64,000 nt of DNA from Pararhodobacter sp. SW119 (GCF_017811755.1 NZ_JADDJF010000011.1:1-64000), one strand, 5' to 3'. Positions 25,664-34,663 are shown, numbered from the stretch's first letter. Translations and numbers: made by a program. Notes: generated from the sequence alone by a model not told the origin.

Positions 25664-26995
25664 TCAGGCCGTCAGGCTTGCGTGAATGTCCTCGGCCGCG
25701 TCGCGCCCCTGCGCGACCGCGACCACGGTCAGATCCTCGCCCACCGCGCAGTCGCCGCCGGCCCAGACGCCCGGGATCGCGGTCCGGCCGATGACATCGG
25801 TGGCGATCTTGCCGCGCGCGGCCTCCAGGCCATCGGGCAGGCCGTCCAGCGTCTGGCCGATGGCCTTGAAGACCTGGTCGGCCTTCAGGCGGAAGGTTTC
25901 GCCGGTCGGCTCCAGCCCGGTCTCACCCTGGCGGGTATAGGCAAACTCGATCTCGCGCACCGCGCCGTTGCCGTGGATCGCCACGGGCATGGCATGGGTG
26001 ACGATCTTCACGCCCGCCGTCGCGGCATGATCCAGTTCATGATCCGACGCCGCCATCGCTTCGCGCCCCCGGCGGTAGACCATGGTGACGTGCTCGGCGC
26101 CCAGCAGCTTCGACTGCACGGCGGCGTCGACCGCGGTCATGCCGCCGCCGATCACCACGACGTGCCGGCCGATGGGCAGCGCCGCCAGATCCTCGGCCTG
26201 GCGCAACTCGGCGATGAACTCGACCGCCGGGCGCACGCCGGCCTTTTCCTCGCCGGGCGCGGACAACGCGTTGACACCGCCCAGCCCGATCCCCAGGAAC
26301 ACCGCGTCGAAGTCGCCGCGCAACCTCTCCAGCGTGATCTCGCGGCCCAGTGAAAGGCCGGTCTGCAGCGTGATCCCGCCGATGCGCATCAGCCAGTCGA
26401 CCTCGGCCTGGGCGATGCCGTTCGCGGCCTTGTAGGCGGCGATCCCGTATTCGTTGAGGCCCCCGGGCTTTTCGCGCGCCTCGAAGATCACGACGTCATG
26501 GCCCTTCATCGCCAAGCGATGCGCGCAGGCCAGGCCCGCGGGCCCGGCGCCGACGACGGCAATGCGCTTGCCCGTCGGTTCGGCGCGCGCATAGGGATGC
26601 GCGTTGCCCGCCATCAGCGTGTCGGTGGCGTAACGCTGCAGGCGTCCGATCTCGACCGGCTGGCCCTCGGCGATCTCGCGCACGCAGGCGCCTTCGCACA
26701 GGTTCTCGGTCGGGCAGACGCGGGCGCACATGCCGCCCAGGATGTTCTGATCGAAGATGGTCTTCGCCGCCGCCTCGGGCTGGCCGGCCTGAATCTGCCG
26801 GATGAACAGCGGGATGTCGATCGCCGTCGGGCAGGCGGTGATGCAGGGCGCGTCGTAGCAGAAATAGCAGCGGTCGGCGGCAACGCGCGCCTCGTGATCA
26901 TCGAAACAGGGATAGAAATCGTCGAAGTTCTCGGCCAGCGTGGCGCGATCCAGCCGGCCGGATCGGATGCCGTCCGTCTGCGGGGTAATGGTCAC
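25664..26995 (-). CDS. preT: NAD-dependent dihydropyrimidine dehydrogenase, PreT subunit
   Basis: A 443-residue flavoprotein subunit of the GltD type. The N terminus has the two Cys clusters CYFCYDAPCITACP and CARVCPTENLCEGAC for [4Fe-4S]. It then has an FAD site (VVGAGPAGLACAHRLAMKG) and an NAD site (VVIGGGMTAVDAAVQSK). It passes electrons from NADH to PreA. The start is a GTG at 26995, chosen because GGAGGT lies five bases upstream; no ATG in frame has such a site. The preceding gene on this strand is the nucleoside hydrolase, in keeping with a pyrimidine-salvage and breakdown theme. Confidence 0.92.
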   Translation of the reverse strand: MTITPQTDGIRSGRLDRATLAENFDDFYPCFDDHEARVAADRCYFCYDAPCITACPTAIDIPLFIRQIQAGQPEAAAKTIFDQNILGGMCARVCPTENLCEGACVREIAEGQPVEIGRLQRYATDTLMAGNAHPYARAEPTGKRIAVVGAGPAGLACAHRLAMKGHDVVIFEAREKPGGLNEYGIAAYKAANGIAQAEVDWLMRIGGITLQTGLSLGREITLERLRGDFDAVFLGIGLGGVNALSAPGEEKAGVRPAVEFIAELRQAEDLAALPIGRHVVVIGGGMTAVDAAVQSKLLGAEHVTMVYRRGREAMAASDHELDHAATAGVKIVTHAMPVAIHGNGAVREIEFAYTRQGETGLEPTGETFRLKADQVFKAIGQTLDGLPDGLEAARGKIATDVIGRTAIPGVWAGGDCAVGEDLTVVAVAQGRDAAEDIHASLTA

Positions 26996-27142
26996 GGGGC
27001 TACCTCCGGGATATCGGGTTGCTGCGTTGCCGTCGCCGCATGCTGCCACATCATGAAATTTTATCAACAGGTAAAAAATGGCCCGCGCCGGATTGTTCCC
27101 CGTCGCGCGCCAACCGCCCGGAAAAGCGGCGCGGCGCAGACC

Positions 27143-28078
27143 TCAGAGGCGCGCAAGCCGTTCCGTCAGCAGCGCGAAAAAGCCGTCGGCGTCGATCTCG
27201 CGCAGGAAGGTTGCGTTGGGCGCGCGGTCGGTCACCCGCCAGTAATCGACGACGGTCATGCCCAGCGTCAGGCGGCCTTCGGTCTCGATCTCGACATTGA
27301 CCTCGCGGCCGTTGAACAGGTCGGGGTTCAGAAGCCAGGCGATCGTGCAGGGGTCGTGCAGCGGCGCGCCTTCGGTTCCGTACTTGTCCTTGTCGAACCG
27401 CTCGAAGAAATCGGTCCAGCCGGCCACCGCCGGGCCGACGCGGCCGGGCAGGACGCGAAACGCCTCGACCCGCGGGCGCGTGGTCAGCGCCTGGTGCGTG
27501 ACGTCCAGCGGAATCATCGTGATCGGCACGCCCGCGGCGAAGACGATCGCCGCGGCTTCGGGGTCGACAAAAATGTTGAACTCGGCCGCGGGGGTGATGT
27601 TGCCGACCTCGAAATACGCCCCGCCCATGAGGACGATCCGCTCGATCCGCGGCACGATGTCGGGCGCGCGGGCCATCGCGGTCGCGATGTTCGTCAGCGG
27701 CCCGATGGGAACAAGCGTGACGCTGCCCACCGGTTCGCGCCGCAACGTCTCGATCAGGAAATCGACGGCGTGCGTCGTCTGCAGCGGCATCGCGGGATCG
27801 GGCAGGTCGATCCCGTCGAGGCCGGTCTTGCCGTGGACATGTTCCGCCGTGACCAGTTGGCGCTTCATCGGACGGTCGCAGCCGGCAAAGACCTTCACCT
27901 CGGGCCGCTCGGCCAGTTCGCAGACGATCCGGGCATTGCGCGAGGTCAGGGGCAGCGGCACGTTCCCCGCAACGCAGGTGATGCCCAGCAGGTCCAGCTC
28001 CGGGCTGGCCAGCGCCAGCAGGATCGCGACGGCGTCGTCCTGACCGGGGTCGGTGTCGATGATGATCTTGCGCGCCAT
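27143..28078 (-). CDS. Inosine-uridine preferring nucleoside hydrolase family protein
   Basis: A 311-residue nucleoside N-ribohydrolase. The calcium/ribose site IIIDTDPGQDDAVAILLAL is at residues 5-23, and further family motifs are HGKTGLDG, LVPIGPLTNIA, GGAYFEVGNITPAAEFNI and PLHDPCTIAWLL. It splits ribonucleosides into base and ribose. The absence of a decisive specificity motif leaves open uridine/cytidine (RihA/B-like) versus purine preference, but preT and preA downstream suggest pyrimidines. GGAGG is five bases before the ATG. The 147 bp between it and preT hold no clear signal. Confidence 0.9.
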   Translation of the reverse strand: MARKIIIDTDPGQDDAVAILLALASPELDLLGITCVAGNVPLPLTSRNARIVCELAERPEVKVFAGCDRPMKRQLVTAEHVHGKTGLDGIDLPDPAMPLQTTHAVDFLIETLRREPVGSVTLVPIGPLTNIATAMARAPDIVPRIERIVLMGGAYFEVGNITPAAEFNIFVDPEAAAIVFAAGVPITMIPLDVTHQALTTRPRVEAFRVLPGRVGPAVAGWTDFFERFDKDKYGTEGAPLHDPCTIAWLLNPDLFNGREVNVEIETEGRLTLGMTVVDYWRVTDRAPNATFLREIDADGFFALLTERLARL

Positions 28079-28228
28079 TCGGCCTCCATTCTCAGGCTGC
28101 CGTACCTAGCGTTTGCCTCTGGCTTGTCGAGGGGCCGGGCTGGCCAATCCGCCGCACCGGGCTAATTCAAGGGTTGTCGCGCATCTGACGTTGCGGCAGG
28201 GAAGATCGGGAACAGGACGAGCCGTGCG

Positions 28229-28756
28229 ATGGAAGGATCTTTTCAGCCGATGGTCGATGGCGACAGCTTCATCCCCGGCCCCGGGACCGAACGGCACTAC
28301 CGCGCCGTGCTGGGGCTGTTCGCCACCGGCGTGACCGTGGTCACGACGGTCGGCGCCAAGGGCCCGGTCGGCATCACCGCCAACAGCTTCGCGTCGCTCT
28401 CGCTCGACCCGCCGCTGGTTCTCTGGGCGCCGGCGCGCGCCTCGCGCCGGTTTGCGGCCTTTGCCTCGGCCACGCATTACGCGATCCATGTGCTGGGCGC
28501 CGAGCAGTTCGCGCTTGGCCGCCATTTCGCGCGCGACGGGCTCGATTTCGATCTTCCCGGGGTCGAGCGTGGCGCCGAGGGCGTGCCGCTGCTGACCGAT
28601 TGCCTGGCGCGCTTCGAATGCCGCCGCCGCGCCGTGCATGACGGGGGCGACCATGTCATCGTCGTGGGCGAGGTGCTGCGCGCAGCATCGCGCGAGGGCG
28701 CGCCGTTGATCTTCAGCGCCGGGCACTACGGAAGCTTCGCCACGACAAAGGACTGA
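28229..28756 (+). CDS. Flavin reductase family protein
   Basis: A 175-residue split-barrel FMN protein (flavin reductase-like domain). LFATGVTVVTT, GITANSFASLSLDPPLVLW and FSAGHYGSF are the typical flavin- and NAD(P)H-site segments. Such proteins supply reduced FMN/FAD to two-component monooxygenases, but no oxygenase component is adjacent, so the partner is unknown. AGGACGAG precedes the ATG. It is divergent from the nucleoside hydrolase and followed 110 bp later by the DUF3775 gene. Confidence 0.9.
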   Translation: MEGSFQPMVDGDSFIPGPGTERHYRAVLGLFATGVTVVTTVGAKGPVGITANSFASLSLDPPLVLWAPARASRRFAAFASATHYAIHVLGAEQFALGRHFARDGLDFDLPGVERGAEGVPLLTDCLARFECRRRAVHDGGDHVIVVGEVLRAASREGAPLIFSAGHYGSFATTKD

Positions 28757-28866
28757 CCCGCGCCGCCATCCCCCGGGTACGCTTTCGCGCGCGCGCGTCA
28801 GCCACGCATGGTTTCTCTTGCACCGGCGCGCGGTTGCGGCGACACTCCCTGCGAAGGGAGGTTGCG

Positions 28867-29190
28867 ATGTCGCCCGAAATCAGCACCAAGAAGGTGGTCC
28901 ACATCATCTTTCAGGCGCGCCAAGCGCGCCGCGCGAGCGAGTTGCGCGCCTTCATCGACTCGCTCAACGCCGACGAGCAGGCGCATCTGACCGCGATTGC
29001 CTGGATCGGCCGCGGCGCCTTCGAACCCGAGGATTTCGACGAGGCCGTCGCCACCGCCTATGCCGAGGCGACGACGCCGACCGCGGACTACCTGCAGGGC
29101 ATGCCGCATCTGGCCGAGAACCTCGAAGCCGGGCTCGAGGCGCTGGGGATCGACGTCACCGATGCCGAGGAAGACTTCTTCGAACGCTGA
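28867..29190 (+). CDS. DUF3775 domain protein
   Basis: A 107-residue acidic protein resembling DUF3775. It reads VVHIIFQARQARRASELRAF, then IDSLNADEQAHLTAIAWIGR and TADYLQGMPHLAENLEAGLE. The function is unknown across the family. The start at 28867 follows GGAGG by five bases; an ATG eleven codons upstream has no ribosome site. There is no signal peptide. It stands in tandem with the flavin reductase gene, probably with its own promoter. Confidence 0.75.
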   Translation: MSPEISTKKVVHIIFQARQARRASELRAFIDSLNADEQAHLTAIAWIGRGAFEPEDFDEAVATAYAEATTPTADYLQGMPHLAENLEAGLEALGIDVTDAEEDFFER

Positions 29191-29266
29191 GCGCCCCCCG
29201 ACTGCGGACGCGCCGACGCATCGATTCCTGTCCCCGGAGGTGTGATCCGACGACGAAATCGGCGGC

Positions 29267-29344
29267 GGTCCACGCGTGGACCAAGAACCAACTCCATGAC
29301 ATCATTCGATAAGCCAAAAAATCTTAACCGGATTTCAAGCATTG
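29267..29344 (-). repeat. Fixed-core/variable-palindrome element, degenerate copy G
   Basis: In minus orientation a weak core ending in CCGGTTAA (at 29324) is followed by an AT-rich spacer and by the perfect 16-bp palindrome GGTCCACGCGTGGACC at 29267-29282, preceded by TTGG. The axis is 49.5 bp from the core end, as in copy F. It lies about 77 bp after the DUF3775 stop and faces copy D core to core, so the 29191-29540 gap holds two elements. The first half of the core no longer matches, so membership rests on GGTTAA, spacing and palindrome. Confidence 0.5.
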
Positions 29345-29426
29345 CGACGGGGCGTGATGTTCCCGCCACCGTCCGGCAAGGCACATCCTTCGCGATCGCC
29401 CGGATCGGCTTCTTCGATCCCCGTTG

Positions 29427-29505
29427 CCAAAAGTTTCATTGCGGTTAATCGCCCAGATATTTCTAACCATATCAATGTCTTGTCGAAGCGTTCAAATTTG
29501 CACGC
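29427..29505 (+). repeat. Fixed-core/variable-palindrome element, copy D
   Basis: Core AAAGTTTCATTGCGGTTAA at 29430-29448, AT-rich spacer, then the palindrome GCGTTCAAATTTGCACGC at 29488-29505, with one mismatched pair (T29492/C29501). The axis is 48.5 bp from the core end. It lies 35 bp from the stop of the tyrosine phosphatase gene, between convergent transcription units. Confidence 0.8.
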
Positions 29506-29540
29506 CCCTGCCACCGATGGCCTGCTCCGGGGCCACGCCT

Positions 29541-30323
29541 TCAGCCGACGGGGCGCGGGGTCCGCAGCGCGCCGCGCAGCCGGTCGCGTAGGGCCGACCG
29601 GTCGCCGGCGGGCACGCCGATATGCGTCAGATACCCCGAAACCGAGCCGTAGCGCATCTCGATATGACCAAGCGCCGCCTGCATCGTCTCTGCCGGTGCG
29701 GCCAGAAGGCGCGCGTGCCGGTCCGGGTCCTCGCCGCGCGCGCGGGTATGCTCCAGCATCTCGGCGACCAACTGGCCGATCAGCGAGCCGGTCAGCGCGT
29801 AATCCTCGACGATATCCTCGGGCGCGACCTCGGCCAGGCCCAGCAGCAGCGCCGCGACCAGGCCGGTCCGGTCCTTGCCCACCGTGCAATGGAACATCAC
29901 CGCGCCTTCGGGCACGCCGGCGATGGTGATCAGGATCTCGCGCAGGGCCTCGTGCCGGTCATCGACGGCGATGCGGTAGAAATCCAGCAGCGGGTCGCCG
30001 CCGACGATGTCGATCTCGGCCAGTTTCAACGGCGCCAGTTCCTCGAACACCGGCTGGTGGACATAGGTGACGCCGGGCCGGTTGGCGAAGGGATTGGGCA
30101 TCGCCGCGCATTCCTCGGCGGTGCGCAGGTCCAGCACCGTGCCCAGCCCTTCGGCTTCCAGCCGCGTCACCCCGTCCGCCGTCAGCCGGTGCGGGCTGTC
30201 GGCGCGCAGGAACCGCCGCCACGGGGTCAGTTCCCCCCCGCGCGTGCGGTAGCCGCCCAGATCACGCAGGTTGTGGATCCCCTCCACCGCAAGGCGGCGC
30301 ATGTCGCGCGGCGCGTGGTTCAT
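29541..30323 (-). CDS. Tyrosine/serine protein phosphatase (IphP-like)
   Basis: A 260-residue phosphatase. The catalytic loop FHCTVGKDRTG places the nucleophile at Cys146. NLRDLGGYRT near residue 18 and LDLRTAEE near residue 65 are typical of the Tyr_phosphatase_3 (IphP) family. It would hydrolyse phosphotyrosine, phosphoserine or phosphoinositides in the cytoplasm. GGAGG precedes the ATG by seven bases, and the start overlaps the stop of the metallophosphoesterase gene (30320), so the two are co-translated and belong to the end of the ABC-importer ATPase run. Confidence 0.88.
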   Translation of the reverse strand: MNHAPRDMRRLAVEGIHNLRDLGGYRTRGGELTPWRRFLRADSPHRLTADGVTRLEAEGLGTVLDLRTAEECAAMPNPFANRPGVTYVHQPVFEELAPLKLAEIDIVGGDPLLDFYRIAVDDRHEALREILITIAGVPEGAVMFHCTVGKDRTGLVAALLLGLAEVAPEDIVEDYALTGSLIGQLVAEMLEHTRARGEDPDRHARLLAAPAETMQAALGHIEMRYGSVSGYLTHIGVPAGDRSALRDRLRGALRTPRPVG

Positions 30324-31102
30324 CTGCTTGCCTCCAATCGCGCAATATCTATCAGACCGATCTGCCGGCCTTCGGGATGAAGGGGCACATAGGTCGCGGC
30401 CAGCCCATCGCCAGACCAGCTGCACAGGTTGAACCCCGCCCCTTCCAGGATGCGCAGCCCGGTCGGGTGCAGCGGGTCGATGGTCGAATGCAGCCCCGTC
30501 GATACCACGAGCGGCGCGCCTTGCCATATCACAATGCGATTCATGTGGACATGGCCTGCCAGCAGCCCGGCGATCCGGTGCCCCGCCAGCACCCGCCCCA
30601 GCGCACTGGTCGAGGCCGCGTCGAGCGTCGACCAGGGCAGCGCGCCCGGGTCCAGGCGCGGCGGGTGATGCAGCACGATCAGCTTGGCCATGCCGGGGTG
30701 GCGCTCAAGTTCGCCGCGCAGCCAGTCCAGCTGCGCGGCGTCCAACTCGCCATGGACGCGCGCCGGCACCGAGGTATCGAGCGTGACCAGATGCAGATCG
30801 CCCGCCACCGTGGCGTGGCAGTAGGCGCCGTCGCCGCGGCCGAAGACGGCGTGAAAGCCGCGGCGGCTGTCGTGGTTTCCCAGCGCCAGATGCACCGGCA
30901 CCGGAAACTCGGCGAGCATCTGTTGCAGCAGTTCGTAGCTTTCGACATCGCCGCGGTCGGTCAGATCGCCGCTGAGAATGGCGAAGGCCGGCGGCACCGG
31001 CAGCCGGTCGACCGAGGCGGCGATGCGCGCCATCAGGGCCGCCTTCTGCGGCGCATTCACCGGCGACAGGTGCAGATCGCTGAGATGCAGGAATCGCGTC
31101 AT
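30320..31102 (-). CDS. Metallophosphoesterase, cyclic-nucleotide/glycerophosphodiesterase type
   Basis: A 260-residue calcineurin-like phosphoesterase. Metal ligands are in HLSDLHLSP (D-x-H), ILSGDLTDRG (GD), ALGNHDSRRG (GNHD), VLHHPP and LLAGHVHMN (GHxH). The set and order match class III enzymes such as CpdA and GpdQ, which hydrolyse phosphodiesters including cyclic AMP or glycerophosphodiesters. It overlaps both neighbours by four bases (ATGA). In an importer operon, a glycerophosphodiester or other organophosphate substrate is an attractive guess but is not shown. Confidence 0.85.
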   Translation of the reverse strand: MTRFLHLSDLHLSPVNAPQKAALMARIAASVDRLPVPPAFAILSGDLTDRGDVESYELLQQMLAEFPVPVHLALGNHDSRRGFHAVFGRGDGAYCHATVAGDLHLVTLDTSVPARVHGELDAAQLDWLRGELERHPGMAKLIVLHHPPRLDPGALPWSTLDAASTSALGRVLAGHRIAGLLAGHVHMNRIVIWQGAPLVVSTGLHSTIDPLHPTGLRILEGAGFNLCSWSGDGLAATYVPLHPEGRQIGLIDIARLEASR

Positions 31103-31878
31103 GGCATCAGGCCCCCCGCGGCCAGAAGGGATTTCGTGTAGTCGTCGCGCGGCGCGGCGATCAGCCCGGCGGTCGCACCGGCCTCGACCGGGCGGCCGGC
31201 GCGCATCACCAGCACATGATCGGCCAGGCACGCCACAACCGGCAGGTCGTGGCTGATGAAGACCATGGCCAGGCCCAACTCCTCCTGCAGGTCCATCAGC
31301 AGGTTCAGGATCTGCGCCTGCACCGACACGTCGAGGGCCGAGACCGCCTCGTCCGCGACCAGTAGCGCCGGGCGGGTGACGATGGCCCGCGCGATGGCGA
31401 TGCGCTGGCGCTGCCCGCCCGAGAATTCATGCGGGTATTTCCTGCCGTCTTCGGCGCGCAGGCCGACCTGATCCAGCGCCTCGTCCACGCGCCGCCCGAC
31501 CTGATCCGCGCCGGTGGCGCGCAGGGGCTCGGCAATGGACCACGCCACTGTCCGGCGCGGATCGAGCGAGCCCCAGGGGTCCTGGAACACCATCTGGAAG
31601 CTTCGGCGCAGAAGGCGCAGCTCGCCCGCCGGCAGGGTATGCAGGGTCCTGCCGTCGAAGCGGACCTCGCCTTCGTCGGGAGCCTCGAACGCCATGATCA
31701 TGCGCGCGAGCGTGGACTTGCCCGACCCCGATTCACCCACGATCCCCAGCGTGCGGCCCCGTTCCAGCGTGAAGGACACCCGGTCGACGGCGGTCAGCAC
31801 CGGACCGGAACGCAGCAGCGACCGGCGCGGCAGGCTGTAGCGTCGGCTGACCGCGCGCACGTCCAGGATCGCGCTCAT
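31099..31878 (-). CDS. ABC importer ATPase (OppF/DppF-like)
   Basis: A 259-residue ATP-binding protein. Walker A GESGSGKST, signature FSGGQRQRIAIARAI, Walker B ALLVADEAVSAL and the switch His in VFISHDLPVV are all present. The C-terminal oligopeptide-type extension with its Cys cluster is short or missing. It is the second of two ATPases in a peptide/nickel-type importer; start and stop overlap the adjacent genes by four bases, so the whole group from 36142 to 29541 is probably one transcript. Confidence 0.92.
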   Translation of the reverse strand: MSAILDVRAVSRRYSLPRRSLLRSGPVLTAVDRVSFTLERGRTLGIVGESGSGKSTLARMIMAFEAPDEGEVRFDGRTLHTLPAGELRLLRRSFQMVFQDPWGSLDPRRTVAWSIAEPLRATGADQVGRRVDEALDQVGLRAEDGRKYPHEFSGGQRQRIAIARAIVTRPALLVADEAVSALDVSVQAQILNLLMDLQEELGLAMVFISHDLPVVACLADHVLVMRAGRPVEAGATAGLIAAPRDDYTKSLLAAGGLMP

Positions 31879-32849
31879 GTCCCCGCCCCCAGCAGGTGGC
31901 AGGCGGCGAACCGGCCGTCGGGCAGCCGGTACGGCTCGGGCCGAACTGCGGCGCAGTGCGACAGTTCGACCGCGCAGCGGCCAGCGAAGCGGCAGCCGGC
32001 GGGCAGCAGCGACAGCGGCGGGACGGAGCCGGGGATCGTCGGCAGGCGCTTGCGCCGGCCATCGGCATCGCGGCCCGGGGTCTGGCCGCCGATGCCGGGG
32101 CGCGCGCCCAGAAGGCCGCGCGTGTAGGGGTGGCGGGGCGCGGCCAGGACCGCGGGGGTCGGGCCGCCCTCGACGATCTCGCCGCCGTACATCACCGCGA
32201 TCCGTTCGGTCGCGCGGGCCACGGCGGCCAGGTCGTGGCTGATGAAGACCAGCGCCATGCGCCGCTTGTCGGCCAGCCGCACCAAGAGTTCGATAATGCG
32301 CAGCGCGACATGCGCGTCCAGCGCCGTCGTCGGCTCGTCCGCGATCAGCAGCGCCGGGTCGCAGGTCAGCGACAGCGCGATCAGCACCCGCTGCCGCTGC
32401 CCGCCCGAGATCTCGTGCGGGTACTGGCGCAGGCGGGCTTCGGGGTCGGGGATGCCGACCTCGTCGAACAGCTCCAGCGTGCGGGCGCGGGCGGCGGACC
32501 GGCCGAGGCCCTGATGCACCAGTAGGGGCTCCATCACCGTCTCGCCCAGCCGTTGCAGCGGGTTCAGCGCCGCCATCGGCTCCTGGAAGATCATCGCCAC
32601 CTTGCGCGCGCGCGCCCGGCGCCAGACACGCTCGGGCGCGCCGGACATGGCGGTGCCGTCCAGCACGATCTCGCCCGCGATGCGCGCCGCGTCGGGCACC
32701 ATGCCCATCATCGCCAGCCCCAGCATCGACTTGCCCGAGCCCGACTCGCCCACGATGCCCAGCCGCTCGCCCCGCGCGACGGACAGGGTCACGTCGCGCA
32801 GCGCCCGCGCGCCGTCGAACCCGACCGAGACATCGGAAAGCGCGATCAT
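31875..32849 (-). CDS. ABC importer ATPase (OppD/DppD-like)
   Basis: A 324-residue ATPase. It has Walker A GESGSGKSM, signature ISGGQRQRVLIALSL, Walker B ALLIADEPTTAL and switch His in FISHDLAAV. The C terminus carries the oligo_HPY region with three Cys residues (CRFAGRCAVELSHCAAV) that commonly binds an iron-sulfur cluster in DppD-like subunits. It pairs with the ATPase at 31099 to power the peptide-type importer. Four-base overlaps join it to both neighbours. Confidence 0.92.
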   Translation of the reverse strand: MIALSDVSVGFDGARALRDVTLSVARGERLGIVGESGSGKSMLGLAMMGMVPDAARIAGEIVLDGTAMSGAPERVWRRARARKVAMIFQEPMAALNPLQRLGETVMEPLLVHQGLGRSAARARTLELFDEVGIPDPEARLRQYPHEISGGQRQRVLIALSLTCDPALLIADEPTTALDAHVALRIIELLVRLADKRRMALVFISHDLAAVARATERIAVMYGGEIVEGGPTPAVLAAPRHPYTRGLLGARPGIGGQTPGRDADGRRKRLPTIPGSVPPLSLLPAGCRFAGRCAVELSHCAAVRPEPYRLPDGRFAACHLLGAGT

Positions 32850-33673
32850 GCCTGCCGGCTCCGCGTCAGGCGGGGATCGGTGAGGTCGCGCAGCGCATCG
32901 CCCAGCAGCGAGAAGCCCAGCACCGCCGCCATGATGCACAGCCCCGGATAGATCGCCAGTTGCGGCGCCATGAACATCAGCGTCTGCGCCTCGGACAGCA
33001 TCCGCCCCCAGGAAGGCGAGGGCGGCTGCGCGCCGAGGCCGAGGTACGACAGCGCCGCTTCGGCGAGGATGGCGATGGCGAATTCGATGGTCGCCTGCAC
33101 GATCACAGGCGCGGCGACATTGGGCAGGATATGGTCGCGCGAGATGGCGAACCGCCCCTGCCCGGCGGCGCGCGCGGCGGCGACGTAGTCGCGCGTCCAG
33201 ATGACGTTCGCGGCGCCGCGCGTGACGCGCGCAAACACGGGTATGTTGATGAAGGCGATCGCCAGCACCGCCACCCAAAGCGACGGGCCGAAGACCGCCG
33301 AGAGCATGATCGCGAACAGAAGTGCCGGAAAGGCGAAGCCGATGTCAGCCACGCGCATGATCAGATCCTCGAACCAGCCGCCCAGGGCCGAGGCCAGCAG
33401 TCCCAGCGCCACACCAATGGACCCGCCCATCAGCACGGCGATCAGCGCCACCGTCATCGAATTGCGCGCCGCCACCATCAGTTGCGAGACGATGTCGCGG
33501 CCCAACTGGTCGGTGCCCAGCCAGTGAACATCCGACGGCGCGCCGAAACGCTCGCGGATGTTCATCAGCGCGTGGTCGTGCGGCGTCCAGATCAGCGACA
33601 GACCTGCGACACCTACGACCAGGGCCACCAGAATCGCGCCCAGGATCAGGTTCGGCGTCAGATGCCGGTTCAT
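32846..33673 (-). CDS. ABC importer permease (DppC-like)
   Basis: A 275-residue inner-membrane permease with about six helices. The N-terminal helix is followed by FGAPSDVHWLGTDQLGRDIV, the DppC hallmark. The EAA loop reads YVAAARAAGQGRFAISRDHI, then LPN. It forms the translocation pore with the DppB-like protein. It overlaps the neighbouring genes by four bases on both sides. Confidence 0.92.
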   Translation of the reverse strand: MNRHLTPNLILGAILVALVVGVAGLSLIWTPHDHALMNIRERFGAPSDVHWLGTDQLGRDIVSQLMVAARNSMTVALIAVLMGGSIGVALGLLASALGGWFEDLIMRVADIGFAFPALLFAIMLSAVFGPSLWVAVLAIAFINIPVFARVTRGAANVIWTRDYVAAARAAGQGRFAISRDHILPNVAAPVIVQATIEFAIAILAEAALSYLGLGAQPPSPSWGRMLSEAQTLMFMAPQLAIYPGLCIMAAVLGFSLLGDALRDLTDPRLTRSRQA

Positions 33674-34614
33674 GCGCGGGCCTTCAGCCGCGGGTCGATC
33701 ATGACGTAGATCACATCCACCAGAAAGTTCACCGTCACCACGATTACCGCAAACAGCGTCACCAGCGCCTGCACCAGCGGCAGGTCGCGGTTGGCGATGG
33801 CCTGAAAGACCAGCCGCCCCAGGCCGGGCAGGTAGAAGACATTCTCGATCACGATGGTGCCGGTGATCAGCGAGGCGAATTGCAGCCCGACGATGGTGAC
33901 GATCGGCACCAGCGCATTCGGCAGGACATGACGCCAGAGGATGCGCTGGCGCGGGTAGCCCATCGCGCGCGCGGTGCGCACGTAGTCAAGTCGCATCACC
34001 TCCAGCGCCGAGGATCGCGTGACGCGCGCCAGCACCGCCGCTTGCACGATGGTTAGTGCAGCGACGGGCAGGATCAGCGCGCGCACCGCCGCGACCGGAT
34101 CGGACCAGCCGGGAAAGCCCCCCGGCGGCAGCCACTGCAGATGCACGGCAAACAGCAGGACCAGCAGCATCGCCGCCCAGAAGGACGGCACCGCGATCCC
34201 GATCTGGCTGAGGAACATCACCCCCCAATCACCCGATTTGCGATGGTTCGCGGCCGCGCCGATGCCCAGGACCAGCGCCAGCAGAACGGTGGCGACCATG
34301 CCGCCGATGGCCAGCGACAGGGTCAAGGGCATGCGTTCCAGCACCAGCTCGCTGACCGGCACGCGGTAGGAATGGCTGGTCCCGAAATCACCGGTCAGCG
34401 CGTCGCCGATCCAGGCGGCGTAGCGCACCAGCACCGGATCGTTCAGGCCCAGTTGCGCGCGCAGCGCGGCCAGCGCCTGTTCGGAGGCGTCGATCCCCAG
34501 GATGGTCAGGGCAGGGTCGCCGGGCAGGATGTTCATCACCGCGAATACGACCATGGTGATGGTCAGGACGGTGGCCAGAAAGCCCACTGTCCGGCGCAGA
34601 AGGAAATAACCCAT
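33670..34614 (-). CDS. ABC importer permease (DppB-like)
   Basis: A 314-residue permease. It starts MGYFLLRRTVGFLATVL, includes FGTSHSYRVPVSELVLER and the EAA loop DYVRTARAMGYPRQRILWRH, then VLPN, and ends YVMIDPRLKARA, all typical of DppB/GsiC. It lies 49 bp after the binding-protein gene, with a strong hairpin in the gap. A frame extends upstream of 34614, but it overlaps the hairpin and is not protein-like. Confidence 0.92.
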   Translation of the reverse strand: MGYFLLRRTVGFLATVLTITMVVFAVMNILPGDPALTILGIDASEQALAALRAQLGLNDPVLVRYAAWIGDALTGDFGTSHSYRVPVSELVLERMPLTLSLAIGGMVATVLLALVLGIGAAANHRKSGDWGVMFLSQIGIAVPSFWAAMLLVLLFAVHLQWLPPGGFPGWSDPVAAVRALILPVAALTIVQAAVLARVTRSSALEVMRLDYVRTARAMGYPRQRILWRHVLPNALVPIVTIVGLQFASLITGTIVIENVFYLPGLGRLVFQAIANRDLPLVQALVTLFAVIVVTVNFLVDVIYVMIDPRLKARA

Positions 34615-34627
34615 ACGACCCTCCGGT

Positions 34628-34658
34628 CGTGCGGGGCGGTTCCGGCCCGCCCCGCACG
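34628..34658 (-). promoter_or_regulatory. Hairpin between binding protein and permease genes
   Basis: Arms CGTGCGGGGCGG and CCGCCCCGCACG pair perfectly over 12 bp around a 7-base loop, with no T-run on either side. Hairpins at this place in importer operons commonly protect or partly terminate the mRNA so that the binding protein is made in excess; that role is inferred. Confidence 0.7.
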
Positions 34659-34663
34659 GTCGT

